A stretch of 32,932 nt of DNA from contig JAPPND010000121.1 of the NCBI GenBank assembly GCA_028818795.1, positions 1,309-34,240 on the forward strand, given 5' to 3'. Both the position numbers and the translations under genes were made by a program. Shown here piece after piece: positions 24,547-32,278 of the stretch (positions within the stretch are counted from its first letter, which is position 1; each line of letters opens with the position of its first letter). This stretch comes from Gammaproteobacteria bacterium (GTDB lineage Bacteria; Pseudomonadota; Gammaproteobacteria; Pseudomonadales; Azotimanducaceae). The notes beneath the pieces were generated by a model, which ran no database searches, was not told the DNA's origin, and saw only the letters and a list, made by a program, of their open reading frames with translations.

Positions 24547-25647
24547 ATGACTATCTCGCCGTTGAACCGTCGCCGGCTCAACAACTTCAAGGCGAATCGT
24601 CGTGGTTACTATTCCATGTGGATCTTCCTCGCCTTGTTCGTCACCTCGCTGTTCGCGGAGTTCATCGCCAACGACAAGCCGATCGTCGTCTACCTGAACG
24701 GCGAACTCTTCTTCCCGGTGTACGAGTTCGTGACCGAGGCGGAGCTCGGCGGCGAACTGCCCATCGAAGCGGACTACGCGGACCCCTACGTCAAGGATCT
24801 GATCGAGAAGGGCAACGGATGGACCGTCAATCCGCCGATTCCCTACAGCTACGACTCCATCGACCTCTACATCGACAGTTCGGCGCCGGCCCACCCCTCG
24901 GGCCAGCATTGGCTGGGTACGGACGACAGTGCCAAGGACACCCTCGGGCGCCTGATCTACGGGTTCCGACTGTCCGTGTTGTTCGGCATCACGCTGACCT
25001 TGATCAGTTCCTGCATCGGCATCGCGGTCGGGGCGCTGCAGGGCTACTTCGGCGGCCTGGTGGACCTCATCGGGCAGCGTCTGGTCGAGATCTGGAACTC
25101 GCTGCCGACCCTGCTCATCCTCATCATCATGGCGAGCATATTCCAGCCGACCGTGTACATGCTCCTACTCATCCTGGTGTTCTTCAGTTGGATGGCGCTG
25201 GTCGCGGTGGTACGCGCGGAATTTCTGCGTGCCCGAAACTTCGACTACGTGCGCGCCGCCCGCTCGCTGGGCGTATCGAATCTCACCATCATGCGCCGCC
25301 ACGTCCTGCCAAACGCCATGGTGGCCACCTTGACCTTCGTGCCGTTCATCCTGAGCGGCGCCGTGACCACGTTGACGGCGTTGGACTTCCTCGGCTTTGG
25401 ACTACCTGCGGGATCCCCCTCGCTGGGCGAGCTACTGGCACAGGGCAAGAACAACGTCCACGCGCCATGGCTCGGCCTGACCGGGTTCTTCACGCTGGCG
25501 ATCCTCTTGACGCTGTTGATCTTCGTCGGGGAAGCGGCGCGGGACGCCCTGGACCCGCGACGGACGATGAGCGATCCGCTGGCAATCGGTCCCACCGCGG
25601 CAACCGTCGGTGCAGCGGATACCGTTGAGGCGTCCGCAACGGATTAG
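24547..25647 (+). CDS. yejE: YejE-like peptide ABC transporter permease
   Basis: 366 residues. It starts LNRRRLNNFKANRRGYYSMW with the first helix (IFLALFVTSLFAEFIAND) as in YejE. A large periplasmic loop has PPIPYSYDSIDLY and HWLGTDDSAKDTLGRLIYGF; the latter is the hallmark of DppC/OppC/YejE permeases. The C-terminal half has the EAA loop (RARNFDYVRAARSLGVSNLT). The ATG at 24547 is preferred over the TTG six bases earlier. It follows yejB by two bases. No yejF ATPase follows: the next gene is convergent and unrelated, so these permeases need an ATPase and binding protein encoded elsewhere. Confidence 0.88.
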   Translation: MTISPLNRRRLNNFKANRRGYYSMWIFLALFVTSLFAEFIANDKPIVVYLNGELFFPVYEFVTEAELGGELPIEADYADPYVKDLIEKGNGWTVNPPIPYSYDSIDLYIDSSAPAHPSGQHWLGTDDSAKDTLGRLIYGFRLSVLFGITLTLISSCIGIAVGALQGYFGGLVDLIGQRLVEIWNSLPTLLILIIMASIFQPTVYMLLLILVFFSWMALVAVVRAEFLRARNFDYVRAARSLGVSNLTIMRRHVLPNAMVATLTFVPFILSGAVTTLTALDFLGFGLPAGSPSLGELLAQGKNNVHAPWLGLTGFFTLAILLTLLIFVGEAARDALDPRRTMSDPLAIGPTAATVGAADTVEASATD

Positions 25648-25674
25648 GTGTTCGCGGCAAATACAGTACGGCTG

Positions 25675-26535
25675 TTAGTCGGCTACCCGCGCCAACATAT
25701 CCGCGAGGCCGGTCAAACGTATGCCAAGGGCTTCGGCGCCGGGTTGGGGATCGATGTCGTCGTCGTGGTCCAGGACACCCAGCATGGCAGGCGTCACCGG
25801 CGGGTTGCGGCTCATCCGCTCCAAAAACCAGGCCAACGCGTAGCCCAACGCCAATGGCAGAGACACCGTCCTGGTCCCCACCGCGGACGCGGTGCTGATC
25901 AACGCGCGGCGCGTCAACGATCGTGGGCCGGCCAACTCGATGATGCCGGCGGGACCATCAGCACGGAGTCCGGCAACGATCGCGTCGACGACATCGCTGG
26001 CATAGATCGGCTGCTCCAGGCTCGATGCCCGGAACGTGAAGGCGACCGCACGCCGCGCCTGGGCGAGCAAAGCGACGCTCGCATAGTCGCCTTCTCCGAG
26101 CACCATTGGCACACGGATTGCCAAGGCCGGGATGGGCGATTCAAGCAGGAGGCTCTCCGCCCGCGCCTTGGAGGCGAGACACGCATTGGCCGAGTCCTCG
26201 CTGGCCCCAAGGATAGACAGGTAGACGATGCGTTCCACGCCCGCATGCGTGGCCGCATTCAGCAAGCTCTGCGTAGACTGCTCGTGCGCGGCGGCATATG
26301 TCGCCCGGGCACCCTCCTTGATGATCCCAACCAGGTGCACGATGGCCTTGCAGTCGCTGCAGGCTTGTCTCAAACCCTCGTCGTCCGCGTAGTCGACGAT
26401 GCGAACGTCGTCGTGGTCCCGGAGCTTCGACGCGGCCGTTTCCGAACGCACCACGGCCCGGGTTGGCGTCTCGAGTTCCTTGAGCAGGCGCCGACCCAAA
26501 TGGCCGTTGGCGCCGGTGACGAGGACTCGATCCAC
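25675..26535 (-). CDS. NAD(P)-binding NmrA/atypical SDR protein
   Basis: 286 residues from a GTG at 26535. The nucleotide-binding VLVTGANGHLGRR (4-16) sits at once after this start, which decides it; the longer open frame overlaps the next gene without homology. It has HLVGIIKEG and YLSILGAS strands and lacks a clear YxxxK pair, typical of atypical extended SDRs related to NmrA and to the NDUFA9-like accessory group. The role may be redox sensing or oxidoreduction of unknown substrate. It is eight bases downstream of the BtrH-like gene on the same strand, so the two probably share an operon. It converges with yejE. Confidence 0.8.
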   Translation of the reverse strand: MDRVLVTGANGHLGRRLLKELETPTRAVVRSETAASKLRDHDDVRIVDYADDEGLRQACSDCKAIVHLVGIIKEGARATYAAAHEQSTQSLLNAATHAGVERIVYLSILGASEDSANACLASKARAESLLLESPIPALAIRVPMVLGEGDYASVALLAQARRAVAFTFRASSLEQPIYASDVVDAIVAGLRADGPAGIIELAGPRSLTRRALISTASAVGTRTVSLPLALGYALAWFLERMSRNPPVTPAMLGVLDHDDDIDPQPGAEALGIRLTGLADMLARVAD

Positions 26536-26543
26536 CGACTTTC

Positions 26544-27464
26544 TCAGTGGGCGCGAAGCTCCGCCATTCGTTCGACGCACCCCGCGTCGAGATCCCGGGC
26601 CTGCTCGACGAACCGGCGTTTGTCTGCGGGGCTGGCGTTCTTGTCGGATGCCCTGTAGAGGAGCCGAGACAACGCCCGGTAGTCCACCGCCAGTTCCCGT
26701 GCTTCGCGCTGATCGATGACGCCGGGAAACTCCGCCGCCGCAAGATTCTGGAAGTAGTCGCCCGCACGCTCGCGACACTCCCCCCAGACCACGGCGTTCC
26801 ACCAGTTGCCATGGCTCTCGCCATGGCCCGCGTCAATGCCCGTAAGCCAGTTCTCGTAGGCCAGGTTGCCGGTGCCGTAGGGACTCTCGGCGAACTGCTC
26901 CGGGCGACGCCAGACGTCGACGGCGAAATCCAGCACCGACGCGGTCGCCGCCGACTCCGAGCGACGCGGCGTGGGATCGAACCTGAAGAACACGACGGGT
27001 GGCCCGTGGACGAACTCCTCCCAAGTGGCGAAGGTCAAACGCGCCGGCGTGCTGTCGACGACGCCTTCTCCCCACGGCAGGGCGAGTTCGAACCCGGTGT
27101 CGTCGTAGCCGATCACGAGCTGGTGGTCCATATTCAATACCGAGCAGACGTTGCCGTCGTCCAATTCGGACCGGACCCGTTCGGCGAGTTGCTCCTTCTC
27201 GGCGGGGCTGGCAGTTGGCATCACCATCCCCAACTCCACCATGCGGATGCCGAGGTTGGGGAGCAGGTCGCGGAACCGGTTCTGATCCCAGCAATACGGC
27301 CCGCTCGGACACAACTCCTCGTGGATGTTGATCGCGAAAGCATGTCCCGACAGCGCGAACGTTTCCGCAGGCGCAGTGTCTATGCCGTAGTAGTCGAGCG
27401 CACCCTTGACTACACCGACCAAACTGGTGTCGTAAGGGGGTTGAACGAGACCCGTGTTGTTCAT
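26544..27464 (-). CDS. Unrecognised protein with BtrH-like (papain/C39-like) N-terminal features
   Basis: 306 residues. An excellent ggagga ribosome-binding site precedes the ATG. The N-terminal 170 residues are strand-rich, with LSGHAFAINIHEELCPSGPY, the paired hydrophobic motif VCSVLNMDHQLVIGYDDTGF and PVVFFRFDP. This order (Cys region, then a His in a strand, then a strand with Tyr-Asp-Asp) recalls BtrH-N or C39-type cysteine-peptidase-like folds. The C-terminal 120 residues are helical, with many Trp/Tyr and an Asn-rich NLAYENWLTGIDAG. No signal peptide is seen. I cannot name the family with certainty. It could be an acyl- or peptidyl-transferring enzyme, or a degenerate peptidase-like domain. 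Confidence 0.5.
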   Translation of the reverse strand: MNNTGLVQPPYDTSLVGVVKGALDYYGIDTAPAETFALSGHAFAINIHEELCPSGPYCWDQNRFRDLLPNLGIRMVELGMVMPTASPAEKEQLAERVRSELDDGNVCSVLNMDHQLVIGYDDTGFELALPWGEGVVDSTPARLTFATWEEFVHGPPVVFFRFDPTPRRSESAATASVLDFAVDVWRRPEQFAESPYGTGNLAYENWLTGIDAGHGESHGNWWNAVVWGECRERAGDYFQNLAAAEFPGVIDQREARELAVDYRALSRLLYRASDKNASPADKRRFVEQARDLDAGCVERMAELRAH

Positions 27465-27568
27465 GAGACAAAGTCCTCCGTTGTCCGCTGGCGCCGCCGG
27501 CAGGCAACGGCATCCCGCGGATGGAACATTCGCGTAGCATACTGCCGTTGCATTGGGGGGAGGCTCAA

Positions 27569-28030
27569 GTGTCCGGCGAACAGTACGCAGGGGCGCGATT
27601 GACCTTCGCGGTAATCGCGATGCTCGTCCTGGCGGCCTGTGAACCGACGTTTGTTTTTGCCGGGGGCAAATTGGCGGGCACGGAGCGGCCCATGCCGATC
27701 GACTGGGGCTTCACCGAGGATTTCGACACGGTCCAGATCGAAACCCGACCCACCGACCCCTACTCGGTGAACGTGTGGGGCGTTAGCGTAGACCGGGATT
27801 TCTACGTCGCCGCGTCCGATGCCGGCGAAGCGACGTGGGCACAGGCCATCGAAGCCGAACCGCGGGTGCGCCTGCGAGTCGGCGACGACATCTACCCGTT
27901 GCTCGCGAAGCGCACCGAGGATCCCCAGGAGCTCGCCGACGTCACGGACGCCTACATCGACAAGTACGGCGGCGAGCGGGACCGCAGCTTCATCCGTCAT
28001 GCCTGGGTATTCAGGCTCGACTCCCGATGA
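27569..28030 (+). CDS. Small lipoprotein, possible split-barrel (DUF2255-like) domain
   Basis: 153 residues from a GTG chosen for its gggggagg ribosome-binding site 6 bases upstream and because it directly precedes the signal sequence; an ATG at 27521 would put a poor extension ahead of it. The hydrophobic segment LTFAVIAMLVLAAC ends in a lipobox-type LAAC, so the protein is probably lipidated. The mature part has strand patterns (DTVQIETRP, YSVNVWGVSVDRDFYVAASD, PRVRLRVGDDIYPL) recalling FMN-binding split barrels or DUF2255, without an obvious cofactor motif. Its stop overlaps the next start by ATGA. Confidence 0.65.
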   Translation: MSGEQYAGARLTFAVIAMLVLAACEPTFVFAGGKLAGTERPMPIDWGFTEDFDTVQIETRPTDPYSVNVWGVSVDRDFYVAASDAGEATWAQAIEAEPRVRLRVGDDIYPLLAKRTEDPQELADVTDAYIDKYGGERDRSFIRHAWVFRLDSR

Positions 28031-28617
28031 GCGACGGTACCGGCGATCCGGTGCCCGCCACCAAGCCAGGCTGGCTGACCGCCGCAAACGTCGTGTCGTT
28101 GGCGCGTCTCGCCGCCACGCCTTTCTCGGTCGTCGCCGTTCTGGACGCCAATTGGCGCCTCGCCGGGATGATCTTCGCCGGCGCCGTGGCCAGCGACTTC
28201 CTCGACGGCATCATTGCGCGATGGCGGAACACGGTCTCGAACCTCGGCGGCGTCCTCGACCACACCGCCGACGCCGTGTTCGTCGCAGTTACCCTGTGGG
28301 GGATCGCGTACCTCGAAGTCGGCACCGGGACGGACGTTGTGCCCGGCATTCTGCCGTGGTTCATCGTCCTGGCGTTTCTGCAATACCTCTTCGATTCCAA
28401 GGCGCTCTCGGGCCAGCCGCTGCGCACCAGTTGGCTTGGACGGGTCAACGGCATTGCGTACTACGTGGTAGCGGGCACGGTCATCGGGAGGAACGCGTTG
28501 GGCATCGACTGGCTGCCGGACGAGGCCATCTACTGGGCCGCATTGGCGGTTGTGGTCTCGACCTTGGTCTCCATGTTCGACCGTCTCCGGGCGCTCACGA
28601 AACCCCGAACCGACTGA
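28027..28617 (+). CDS. CDP-alcohol phosphatidyltransferase-family membrane protein
   Basis: 196 residues. The family signature DxxDGxxAR(x8)G(x3)D(x3)D is complete: Asp57, Asp60, Gly61, Ala64, Arg65, Gly74, Asp78 and Asp82. Around five to six membrane helices are visible. Such integral inner-membrane enzymes move a phosphatidyl group from CDP-diacylglycerol to an alcohol (glycerol-3-phosphate, inositol, serine) or make related polar head groups. The substrate is not assignable. It is translationally coupled to the preceding lipoprotein, which may act with it at the membrane. Confidence 0.88.
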   Translation: MSDGTGDPVPATKPGWLTAANVVSLARLAATPFSVVAVLDANWRLAGMIFAGAVASDFLDGIIARWRNTVSNLGGVLDHTADAVFVAVTLWGIAYLEVGTGTDVVPGILPWFIVLAFLQYLFDSKALSGQPLRTSWLGRVNGIAYYVVAGTVIGRNALGIDWLPDEAIYWAALAVVVSTLVSMFDRLRALTKPRTD

Positions 28618-28662
28618 TTTTCGCCGTCAAGCGCGAGTTGAATCCGCTCCGACCAGCGGTTC

Positions 28663-29022
28663 ATGCTTAGCGGTTTGGCCGGTATGGACTTGGACGACAC
28701 CATGATTTTGACCACCACACCCAGCATTGAAGGCAAGACGATCGGCGACTATCGCGGCATCGTCACCGGCGAAGCCATCATCGGCGCCAACATCTTCCGG
28801 GACTTCTTCGCGGGTATCCGCGACATCGTCGGCGGTCGGTCCGGCGCCTACGAAAAGGAACTGCAAAAGGCGCGCGAGATCGCCTTCGAGGAAATGGCCG
28901 TGGCCGCCGAGCGTCTCGGTGCCCACGCGGTGGTCGGCATCGACCTCGACTACGAGGTCGTTGGCCAAGGCGGCAGCATGCTCATGGTCGCGGCGAGCGG
29001 CACGGCAGTCACGCTCCGCTAG
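28663..29022 (+). CDS. YbjQ/UPF0145-family protein
   Basis: 119 residues from the first ATG; in-frame ATGs at 28684 and 28702 are equally possible, and the last gives the usual family length of about 106. The core [55 protein letters not shown] and [16 protein letters not shown] is nearly a consensus YbjQ sequence, a small oligomeric protein of uncertain function sometimes called heavy-metal-binding. Conservation is strong end to end. It is a single gene with no clear operon partner. Confidence 0.88.
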   Translation: MLSGLAGMDLDDTMILTTTPSIEGKTIGDYRGIVTGEAIIGANIFRDFFAGIRDIVGGRSGAYEKELQKAREIAFEEMAVAAERLGAHAVVGIDLDYEVVGQGGSMLMVAASGTAVTLR

Positions 29023-29064
29023 GGGCGGGGCGCTATGTAACGGCAATCCGGCGTCGAGGGAACC

Positions 29065-29238
29065 GTGACGGACGGAGAACTGCCCTATACGACGCCTGAT
29101 CGCCTGCTTCGGGACTTCGCGAGTCGTGGACTCGTGGCGTTGGCACCCGAGTCGCTTGGCATCCCGCCCGAGATTCACGCGGCGATCTACGAGAAGGAAC
29201 GCGAGGCGTTCAACGCCGGTCGCTACATCACCGCTTCG
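29065..29238 (+). repeat. Direct repeat copy 1: 5' end of the PhyH gene
   Basis: First 58 codons of the dioxygenase gene. Compared with copy 2 (30631-30804) there are 16 differences in 174 bases. Fourteen are synonymous and only two change an amino acid (Asp3 to Asn, Ala39 to Glu). Confidence 0.9.
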
Positions 29239-30882
29239 GTGATCCCCGAGATTCTCGATGTCATCCAGTCGCCGGGCGTCGTAGCCGCCTGCGATGCCCT
29301 CGTTGGCAAGAACTGGGCCATCGTGCCGTTCACGCACAACACGCCGTTCCCCAGCGGTTCCCGGGACCAGCACTGGCACAAGGACGACAACGGTCCGTAC
29401 AACCTGCGCAAGCATCGTCACCATCAGGCCATCCAGATCGAGATGCTCTACTACCCGCAGGCGGTGCATGGCGACAACGGCCCCACCGCGGTGATCCCCT
29501 ATTCCCAGTACTGGACCTTCAACCACGAGGAGAACCACGACAACTTCGCCGGTGCCGATCACCTGGACTTCGGCTACCAGGTTGGCGGGATGGAACGCCT
29601 GCCGGTAAGCGGGCCGAACTCCGACTACGACGTCGAAGACATCGCGAACCGGCGGACGGCGCACGACATTCGCATGCGGGAAGCCGTGGCGAACACCGGC
29701 TGGCCGCTGGTCGTGCCGTTCGAAGCGTGCCCGCTCAAAGCCGGCAGCGTGGTGCTCTACTCGCACAACCTGTTCCACCGCGGCAACCACCGCCGGGACG
29801 ACTGGCAGACGTGGAAGGACACGCCCCGGTTCATGTGGCGATTCTGGCTGTACCGGACCACCGAACCCGACGGCGAAGCGCCGGACGAGGTGGATTGGCG
29901 GGCATTGGGCATTGACGACATGACCGGCGTGGACCTGTCCATGGCACCGGAGGACGCGACCGTCCTGTGGCACCACCACCATCATTGGCTGCACACCGGC
30001 CGGCCTCCAAGACGACGCGCCAGTCGAAACCTGAAGGGACTTGCCGCCCAGTTGTATGCGACGGGCGAAGCGGCGGAAACGAATCGGATCGGCGCCGCCT
30101 ACAAGCTCGCGTCCTGCGGAGACGACTCCGCGTTGCGGCTGCTGGGTGAGGCGCTATACGACGAACGCGAAAGCGTGCGCCGCGCTGCGACCTACGGCCT
30201 TGTGGCATTCGGGTCGGAGGCGACCAGCGTGTTCCTCGGTGCCACCGAATCAGCGGTCAAGTGGATCCGCAAGGCCGGTGTCTATGGTCTTGGCGACGTC
30301 GCCGCATTGGATGATCGGGTTCTCGACGCCGTGGTTGATCGTCTTGCCAGCCTCGGCCTGGCCCTCGACTCGCTGAATCGCTTGGCAAACATCGCAAAGG
30401 GCCGGGTCACAAAGTCAGGAAAGGACGCTCGCCGTCGCCGACAGTGGTTGGAGGTAGCCGTCCTGCAGCCGCGTGTGATCGCCAACGCGCGTATTGTTCC
30501 ATCTCCCGGGGGTTGCCTGTGCCCCTCCGGCCCGGCCCTGTGTAGGACGGCTTCGCGTGTGTCCCGGACTCCTCTCGTGCGGGACGGAAATCGCGTGTGT
30601 CCGCGAATCCTCGTCAGGCATCCTACGCCCGTGACCAACGGGGAACTCCCCTATACGACGCCCGACCGATTGCTCCGGGATTTCGCGAGTCGTGGGCTCG
30701 TGGCATTGGCACCCGAGTCCCTGGGCATCCCGCCCGAGATTCACGAGGCGATCTACGAGAAGGAACGCGAGGCGTTCAACGCCGGCCGCTACATCACCGC
30801 TTCGGCGGGAGCACGACGGCATCGTCGGAACTTACCCCGGACAGCAACTCGACCCGACGTTGCCGGCGGTGGTTGGTGGTAG
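29065..30882 (+). CDS. Phytanoyl-CoA dioxygenase-like protein, C-terminus rearranged
   Basis: 605 codons from a GTG. Residues 1-310 are a PhyH-type Fe(II)/2-oxoglutarate oxygenase. The iron-binding His105-x-Asp107 lies in QHWHKDD and the distal His238 in SHNLFHRGN. Residues 325-440 form HEAT-like helices (SALRLLGEALYDERESVRRA, AATYGLVAFGS, WIRKAGVYGLGD). After about residue 450 the sequence loses resemblance to protein. It then reads in frame into a second copy of the gene's own first 58 residues (residues 523-580), followed by an unrelated Arg-rich end. The HEAT region seems cut short and the true stop may have been lost. The catalytic domain looks functional. The gene lies 42 bases after ybjQ. 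Confidence 0.8.
   Translation: MTDGELPYTTPDRLLRDFASRGLVALAPESLGIPPEIHAAIYEKEREAFNAGRYITASVIPEILDVIQSPGVVAACDALVGKNWAIVPFTHNTPFPSGSRDQHWHKDDNGPYNLRKHRHHQAIQIEMLYYPQAVHGDNGPTAVIPYSQYWTFNHEENHDNFAGADHLDFGYQVGGMERLPVSGPNSDYDVEDIANRRTAHDIRMREAVANTGWPLVVPFEACPLKAGSVVLYSHNLFHRGNHRRDDWQTWKDTPRFMWRFWLYRTTEPDGEAPDEVDWRALGIDDMTGVDLSMAPEDATVLWHHHHHWLHTGRPPRRRASRNLKGLAAQLYATGEAAETNRIGAAYKLASCGDDSALRLLGEALYDERESVRRAATYGLVAFGSEATSVFLGATESAVKWIRKAGVYGLGDVAALDDRVLDAVVDRLASLGLALDSLNRLANIAKGRVTKSGKDARRRRQWLEVAVLQPRVIANARIVPSPGGCLCPSGPALCRTASRVSRTPLVRDGNRVCPRILVRHPTPVTNGELPYTTPDRLLRDFASRGLVALAPESLGIPPEIHEAIYEKEREAFNAGRYITASAGARRHRRNLPRTATRPDVAGGGWW
30444..30476 (+). repeat. 33-base direct repeat, copy 1
   Basis: Begins gtggttgg and ends cagccgcgtgt; one mismatch (a at 30452 against t at 30877) with copy 2. 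It lies near the end of the recognisable HEAT region of the dioxygenase. Confidence 0.8.
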
Positions 30883-30930
30883 CCGTCCTGCAGCCGCGTG
30901 TAGCGGAATCCCCCGAGGAATCATCCAGCC
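30631..30930 (+). pseudogene. Remnant of a second PhyH gene (5' and 3' ends only)
   Basis: 30631-30804 repeats the first 58 codons of the upstream gene, including a GTG start in the same reading frame. At codon 59 (29239/30805) similarity stops abruptly. About 60 bases later comes a copy of the 33-base stretch found near the upstream gene's end. This looks like a tandem duplicate that lost its whole catalytic middle. Because differences are nearly all synonymous, the copy seems to have been under protein-level selection before the deletion. Confidence 0.7.
30869..30901 (+). repeat. 33-base direct repeat, copy 2
   Basis: Second copy of the 33-base stretch, 425 bases downstream, in a different frame relative to the upstream ORF; it contains the stop that ends the long frame at 30882. 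The gap 30902-31078 shows no gene or RNA that I recognise. Confidence 0.8.
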
Positions 30931-31078
30931 CCGAACCGGGCCCTACGAGCGTTCACCTCACGCCGCTGATGAGGAGTTCGTCGAGCGTTCGTCGACGCCA
31001 AGAACCGCCCACAGGTCACGCCATCCTAGAGTGACTGAGCTGCGGGCTTGCACCTCCAAGGCGAGTTCAGCGTCCCAT

Positions 31079-32278
31079 TCACGGACCGACGGTGACCATC
31101 TCCATCGTCTCCCCGGCGGTACGGTTGGCAAGCCTCCCAAGCGCATCCCCGGCGCGGCACGGGGGGTGTTCCGCTGCCATCAACCCCTTGTACAGGGATG
31201 CGGCTTCGTCCACCGCACCATTGAATACCAGCGCCTCGGCCAGGTCGCACCGGGCGCGGAGATTGCCGGGGTCGGTCTCGACGGCCCGTCGCAGCCCGGC
31301 GACGCGGTCGGCCCAGCCCTTAGCCTTGGCCCGCACGCGCAAATGTTCGGACGACCACAGGGGCATCGGGTAGAAGTCAAGGATAGCGGCAAGCCTCGCC
31401 GTGCCCCGGGGCTTTGGTCCGTTTGACCACGTTCCGTACTCGAAGTGCTCGAAGGCGTCCTCCATGTGTAGCAGAACGTCGGGCGGGATCGCCTCCCCCG
31501 CCAAAGCCGCCTCGGCGACGAGCGCCTCCAGCGCCGGAATGCACAGGTCCTTTTCCAAGTCCATGACGAACATGTGAACGCCGCAAGAGCGGTCGAGACT
31601 TTCGTCCCGGTGCGCCGGAGCGTAGTCCAGCGAGTCGAGTCCGTGGTCGCGGACCAGCCGGGTCTGGATGGCCTTCGCCGCGTCGCGGTCGCCGGTATCG
31701 ACTGCGATCTTGTAGGCGAACACGGCTGCCTCGTACCTTCGAGATGCGTATTCGGCGTTTTCGTACATCTCCTCCGCGTATCCGGCAAGGGTCTTCGGCG
31801 GGATTCCGTAGTAGTCGCCAGTGTGCTTGACGGACGAGAGCAGATGGCTTCGCGCGTCCGGATGACCCATCTGGGCAACCTCCTTCAACAACGCGATGCG
31901 GTCGTCGACACAGTAGGCCCACTCGAAAAGCGCATCGGCGTTGTCCGGAAGGCGCTCGACGATCGCGCCGACCTCCGCGCACCGCTCTTCGTCCTCCGAG
32001 TAGCCGCCTAGCCACGCCTTCGCCAGGTACAGAGCCAATCTAGTTTCATCGGAAGGCGCGGCGGGATCGGCCTCCAGCCGCTGAATGAACTCCCTGCAAG
32101 GCTTCTCCGCGCCGGCCCAGTCTATGGGTCTCCGGTCGAACGGATGCGTCTCCACGGAAAGTGCCTCGAAATGCGGCGCTTCGCACGCCTGCCGGTATTC
32201 CTCCACCGGATCGGCGGCCGGCGTTCCGCAAGCCAAGGCGCACAACAGCCCGGCGACAGCTCGCTTTGTCATCGTCAT
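31079..32278 (-). CDS. Secreted or lipidated SEL1/TPR-like repeat protein
   Basis: 399 residues from an ATG with ggag about 8 bases upstream. An N-terminal signal (TKRAVAGLLCALACGTPAAD) could be processed as a lipoprotein at the LAC or by signal peptidase I. The mature protein is made of helical pairs with TPR/SEL1-like features (TRLALYLAKAWLGGYSEDEE, NADALFEWAYCVDDRIALLK, GNLRARCDLAEALVFNGAVD). Cysteines are fairly frequent, suiting an extracytoplasmic protein. The start overlaps the stop of the DUF4329 gene by ATGA, so the pair is coupled. In polymorphic-toxin loci the gene directly after the toxin end is often the immunity protein; this could be one, or a general scaffold. No closer family is recognised. 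Confidence 0.65.
   Translation of the reverse strand: MTMTKRAVAGLLCALACGTPAADPVEEYRQACEAPHFEALSVETHPFDRRPIDWAGAEKPCREFIQRLEADPAAPSDETRLALYLAKAWLGGYSEDEERCAEVGAIVERLPDNADALFEWAYCVDDRIALLKEVAQMGHPDARSHLLSSVKHTGDYYGIPPKTLAGYAEEMYENAEYASRRYEAAVFAYKIAVDTGDRDAAKAIQTRLVRDHGLDSLDYAPAHRDESLDRSCGVHMFVMDLEKDLCIPALEALVAEAALAGEAIPPDVLLHMEDAFEHFEYGTWSNGPKPRGTARLAAILDFYPMPLWSSEHLRVRAKAKGWADRVAGLRRAVETDPGNLRARCDLAEALVFNGAVDEAASLYKGLMAAEHPPCRAGDALGRLANRTAGETMEMVTVGP

Noticed and set aside
28627-29994. Minus-strand open frame of 455 codons opposite YbjQ and the dioxygenase.
   Set aside because: It is the antisense shadow of conserved genes and shows no protein motif of its own.
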